Positions 61,332 through 64,000 of a DNA stretch of 64,000 nt are shown in pieces. How positions within the stretch are numbered: position 1 is the stretch's first letter; each line of letters opens with the position of its first letter. Below the pieces are notes generated by a model. That model ran no database searches. It saw only the letters and a program-made list of their open reading frames with translations, and was not told the DNA's origin. The DNA is from JBGTLA01 sp041744375 (GTDB taxonomy: Bacteria; Actinomycetota; Acidimicrobiia; Spongiisociales; ZC4RG35), in assembly GCA_041744375.1 (NCBI GenBank), contig JBGTLA010000130.1, positions 16,919 through 80,918 on the forward strand. Reading direction: 5' to 3'. The position numbers and the translations under genes were made by a program.

Positions 61332-61383
61332 CAGGGGTCCTGTCAGTCTGGTGGTTGTACGCCAACCAGCTGGAGGACCCCTG
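61332..61383 (+). repeat. Hairpin-forming inverted repeat at the ISL3 left end
   Basis: Outer arms CAGGGGTCCT (61332-61341) and AGGACCCCTG (61374-61383) are perfectly complementary. Inside, CTGGT (61348-61352) pairs with ACCAG (61365-61369). The right outer arm ends on the first base of the GTG start of the transposase gene, so in RNA the start would be partly sequestered. This may protect the element against read-through expression, as seen in other insertion sequences. Confidence 0.6.
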
Positions 61384-61806
61384 TGGAGACTGACCCTATC
61401 CGCGTGTGCGAGCTGATCGTCGGCTTGCCCGACGTCAACGTGTTGGGTGTAGAAGATCCCGGCGAGGGGTTCCCGCTTCGACTGCACATCGAGAGTCGCG
61501 CGTCCCGAGACCGGTGTGTGGGGGGTGCGGGGCAGCGGCGGAGGTGAAGGATCGGCCGGTGGTAGAGCTGGCCGATCTTGCCGCCTTCGGGAGGGCGGTG
61601 CGGCTGCTGTGGCACAAGCACGGTGGCGCTGTGTCGATCCGAGTTGTCGGGTGGGTTCGTGGACGGGGATCGATGCCCGTGTCGCCGCCCCCAGGTTGGG
61701 CCTGTCGGATCGGGCCGGCCGGTGGGCCACCATCCAGGTCGGTCGGTGTGGCCGCACGGTGGCAGAGGTGGCCCGGGAACTGGGTTGTGACAGCCACACT
61801 GTGGGG
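61383..61806 (+). pseudogene. ISL3-family transposase, 5' part with frameshifts
   Basis: From GTG 61383 the frame reads CELIVGLPDVNVLGVEDPGE, the usual ISL3 start. At about 61490-61510 the homology moves to another frame (RPVCGGCGAAAEVKDRPVVE, the N-terminal zinc-finger area) and near 61620 to the third (RWRCVDPSCRVGSW, then DRAGRWATIQVGRCGRTVAE, ending RELGCDSHTVG). Two frameshifts therefore preceded or accompanied the IS110 insertion that ends the match at about 61806. The continuation WHTVNDAVLAYGEALLEAD resumes at 63269. Confidence 0.8.
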
Positions 61807-62014
61807 CTCCCGTATTCCGCGGGAGGTCATCGTTCGAGCGGGTGGAGTTGACCCGGGTTGTGATGGACGCCGGTGTGTTGTCCTGTGCCAGATCTGTCGC
61901 TCCAGTGCCCGCTCGGGTGATGGCAGGTCGGGCGTGACCTAATAGGGGCTTCGGAACTGTGTCGTGGCTGTCTTGTCCGCCCACTCGATCGCCCATGTGG
62001 GGCAGGGAACGGAG
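61807..62014 (+). ncRNA. Candidate IS110 bridge-RNA region
   Basis: Noncoding left end of the IS110 element, about 208 bases, directly before the transposase start. It opens with a small hairpin CTCCCG-tattccg-CGGGAG (61807-61825). In studied IS110-group elements this region is transcribed into a structured bridge RNA with loops that pair to target and donor DNA. Here the call rests on position and length only; no loop-to-target pairing was worked out. Confidence 0.4.
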
Positions 62015-63252
62015 ATGACCATGGTGGATTCAGAGCGGATCGAAGTGGTGGGCGGCGTCGACACCCATGCCGATTTTCACGTGTGCGCGGTTGTGTGCGC
62101 GGTGAGCCATCGGCGCCTGGGGGTGGCGACGTTCGATGTGAGCACGGACGGCTACCGCAGCGTGTTGTCGTGGCTGGAAGGATTCGGCGACGTCCGCCAG
62201 GTCGGGATCGAGGGCACCGGCACCTACGGGGTCGGGCTAAGCCGGTTCTTGTGTGCTGCCGGTATCGAGGTCCGAGAAGTCAACCGGCCCGATCGCAGTG
62301 CTCGACGAATGTCCGGCAAGTCCGACGCGGTTGATGCCGAGGCCGCCGCCCGGGCTGTGATCGCCGGGCAGGCAACCGGGCTTCCCAAGGGCCAGAACGG
62401 AGCGGTCGAAGCGATCCGGGTGCTTCGGGTCGTGTACTCGTCGGCGGTAAAGGATCGGACGGGGGCGATCAACCAGTTCGGGGCGCTGGTATCGACCGCA
62501 CCCGAGACCATCCGAAACGAGCTGGCTGGCCTGACGAGAGACCGACGGCTCGCCGTGGTGCTTCGGTGGCGTCAGCGAACCACCGACACCACGCTGGAGC
62601 GGGCTACCCGGCGAGCCATGCGAGAACTGGCAGACCGGATCGACATCCTCGACGGACAGGCGCAACGTCTCGAGACCGAGCTTGGCGAGTTGACCGATCA
62701 GGAGCGGCGTCGCTCCGCGACCTTCCCGGGGTCGGGGTTCACACGGTTGCTTCCTTACTGGTCGCCTTCGGTGACAACCACGACCGGATCAAGAGTGAGG
62801 AAGCGTTCGCTCACCTGTGTGGCGCCGCACCGATCCCCGCCTCGTCGGGCAAGACCAGCCGGAACCGCCTCAACTACGCCGGCAATCGCGACGCCAACCA
62901 CGCGCTCTGGCGGATCGTGATGGCCCGGCTCGCCCAGCGCGATCAACGCACCGTCAACTACATGCAACGCCGCAGCGCCGAAGGACTGTCCAAGCGAGAC
63001 ATCATCCGCTGCCTGAAACGCTACATCGCCAGGGAGATCTACCGCGTGATCACCAACCCGCCAGCCCCGGCGCCAACCGGACAGGAGATCCGAGCCATGC
63101 GGAAAGACGCCGGACTCACCCAGGCCGACCTCGCCAAGGCCACTGGCTTGCCGCTCATGAACATCTCGCGGATCGAACGGGGACAGCTCCGACGCGGCGA
63201 ACTCCAACACCGTTGCCACCACGCCCTCACCACACTGCCACCCAGGGCTTGA
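62015..63252 (+). pseudogene. IS110-family transposase (DEDD), one frameshift, with C-terminal XRE-like domain
   Basis: ATG 62015 (or 62021) starts a DEDD RuvC-like domain: D16 (GGVDTHADFHVCAV), E66 (GIEGTGTYG), D104 and D107 (GKSDAVDAEAA). At about 62697-62707 one base appears to be missing: the frame read to LGELTDQ continues one frame over as SLRDLPGVGVHTVASLL. The Transposase_20 domain with the serine region PASSGKTSRNRLNYAGNRDANHA follows. The last 55 residues add a helix-turn-helix (GQEIRAMRKDAGLTQADLAK, MNISRIERGQL). With one base restored the gene would be whole, so it is a recent defect or a sequencing error. Confidence 0.85.
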
Positions 63253-63268
63253 CACTGATAGGAGCATC

Positions 63269-64000
63269 TGGCACACCGTCAACGACGCCGTCCTGGCCTA
63301 CGGGGAGGCCCTCCTCGAGGCCGATACCGATCGGGTCGGCCAGGTCACCGCCTTGGGGATGGACGAGACGCTGTTCGCCCGGGCCGGTGTGTGGTGGCGC
63401 CAGTTGTGGTCGACTTCCATCGTCGACGTCGGAGCGGGTGTGCTCCTCGATGTGGTGCCCGGTCGTGGCGGTTCCGGACCGGCCGCCTGGCTGGCCGCCC
63501 GAGGCGAGGAGTGGCTTTCGGGTATCGAGTGGGCGACGTTGGATCTGTCGGGTCCGTATCGGGCGGTGTTCGACACCATGCTGCCTGACGCCACCCAGAT
63601 CGCCGACCCGTTTCACCTCATCAAGCTGGCGAACTCCAAGTTGGATGAGTGCCGGCGTCGAGTACAGAACGAGACCCTCGGACACCGAGGTCGTAAGACA
63701 GATCCGTTGTATCGGATCCGTCGGCTCCTCACCAAGGCCGACGAACGGCTCGACGACCGAGGCCGCACCAAGCTGCTGGGGCTTCTCGCAGCCGGCGACC
63801 CGAAGGGGGAGGTGAAGGACACCTGGCACGCCAAAGAAGTGATCAGAAGCATCTATGAGATCGACGACCCAGCGTTGGCCAACGAGTTCGTTACCCGCCT
63901 CGCCTCCGACCTCCAAGACACATCCTTCCCACCCGAGGTGCGGTCACTGGGTCGGACACTGCGCCGGTGGAAGAACCAGATCGTTGCCTGGCACCGGGGA
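63269..64000 (+). pseudogene. ISL3-family transposase, 3' part, open at the window edge
   Basis: In one uninterrupted frame from WHTVNDAVLAYGEALLEAD the sequence gives the catalytic domain: VTALGMDETLFARAG with the first aspartate, LLDVVPGRGG, WATLDLSGPYRAVFDTMLPD with the second aspartate, ADPFHLIKLANSKLDECRRR and TLGHRGRKTDPLYRIRRLL. The final glutamate region would be beyond base 64000. No stop appears, so this half itself is undamaged, in contrast to the frameshifted 5' part. It lacks its own start after the IS110 insertion. Confidence 0.85.

Larger units (their letters stand above)
61807..63268 (+). mobile_element. IS110-family insertion sequence inside the ISL3 transposase gene
   Basis: About 1.46 kb placed between the ISL3 codons for ELGCD-S/W-HTV and WHTVNDAV. 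It contains one transposase gene (62015-63252), about 208 noncoding bases on the left and only about 16 on the right. That asymmetry, with a long left end, is the layout of the IS110 group whose left end encodes the bridge RNA. Boundaries are set from where ISL3 homology stops and resumes and may be off by some bases. The HTV codons occur on both sides with different bases (cacactgtg versus cacaccgtc), so this is not a simple duplication. Confidence 0.72.
61332..64000 (+). mobile_element. ISL3-family insertion sequence, interrupted by an IS110 element, 3' end outside the window
   Basis: The transposase homology begins at 61383 and continues, after a 1.46-kb interruption, to the window edge. 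Left of the gene lies a strong inverted repeat (61332-61383), near where the left terminal repeat of an ISL3 element is expected. The exact terminal repeat could not be confirmed because the right end is not in the window. The element differs from the relic at 21-22.6 kb. Confidence 0.72.

Noticed and set aside
62690..62710. Programmed frameshifting in the IS110 transposase
   Set aside because: IS110 transposases are normally encoded in one frame, and no slippery run or stimulatory structure is evident at the break; a one-base loss or sequencing error is simpler.

Overview
The window is high-GC DNA with GTG and TTG starts, many overlapping ATGA/GTGA gene junctions and densely packed operons. 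Solute-binding lipoproteins carry Thr-rich linkers, and a broken gene at 43.2-44.0 kb carries the acidic S-layer-homology repeats (motifs GCNPPVNDRFCPDDPVTRGQ) that I associate with Acidimicrobiia-type Actinobacteria. An actinobacterium of that kind, possibly uncultured, is my best inference. No rRNA, tRNA or CRISPR array was seen.

Region 1 (1-13.6 kb) is a catabolic island: an enolase-superfamily enzyme (cut by the window edge), an IclR regulator, a polyamine-type ABC importer (lipoprotein, two permeases, ATPase), an acetamidase/formamidase, a TIM-barrel amidohydrolase, a dimethylformamidase-like protein, an EamA exporter, a phosphotriesterase-family hydrolase, an M20 peptidase relative and a D-2-hydroxyacid dehydrogenase. 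Four copies of the inverted repeat GTTGCG-N5-CGCAAC lie at the promoter regions of these genes, which points to one IclR regulon for uptake and breakdown of an amide or lactone compound.

Region 2 (14.0-20.4 kb) looks lower in GC and holds a branched-chain-amino-acid type ABC importer (livFGMH plus a separate lipoprotein), a MarR regulator and a short-chain dehydrogenase. It is followed by a hypothetical gene and a graveyard of ISL3-family transposase fragments (21.1-22.6 kb), so it may have been acquired.

Region 3 (23.3-40.2 kb) is a second nitrogen-compound island: aminotransferase, peptide-binding lipoprotein, 3-hydroxyisobutyrate-dehydrogenase-like reductase, FAD amine/amino-acid oxidase, XRE-cupin regulator, two amidases, two alpha/beta hydrolases, a metal amidohydrolase, an Opp-type transporter and a RidA protein. 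A recurring element close to CAGTATATTGA (palindromic form TTCAATATATTGAA) sits upstream of five transcription units, probably the operator of the XRE-cupin protein. It links the binding protein at 25 kb to its likely permeases at 35-39 kb.

Region 4 (40.6-61.0 kb) is mixed: MFS transporter, ABM monooxygenase, the truncated TolB/SLH gene, a 2808-residue cyclic beta-glucan synthase-like enzyme, a Rieske protein, a VapBC-type toxin-antitoxin pair, SnoaL-like and VOC proteins, several membrane proteins including YccF, a membrane-anchored beta-lactamase-family hydrolase, a DUF2652/SRPBCC fusion and a truncated gene whose N-terminal half resembles HNH-endonuclease-type proteins.

Region 5 (61.3-64.0 kb) is an ISL3-family transposase gene that carries frameshifts and is split by an IS110-family element. 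The IS110 transposase has one frameshift, a C-terminal XRE-like helix-turn-helix, and about 200 noncoding bases at its left end where a bridge RNA would be expected. The window ends inside the ISL3 gene.
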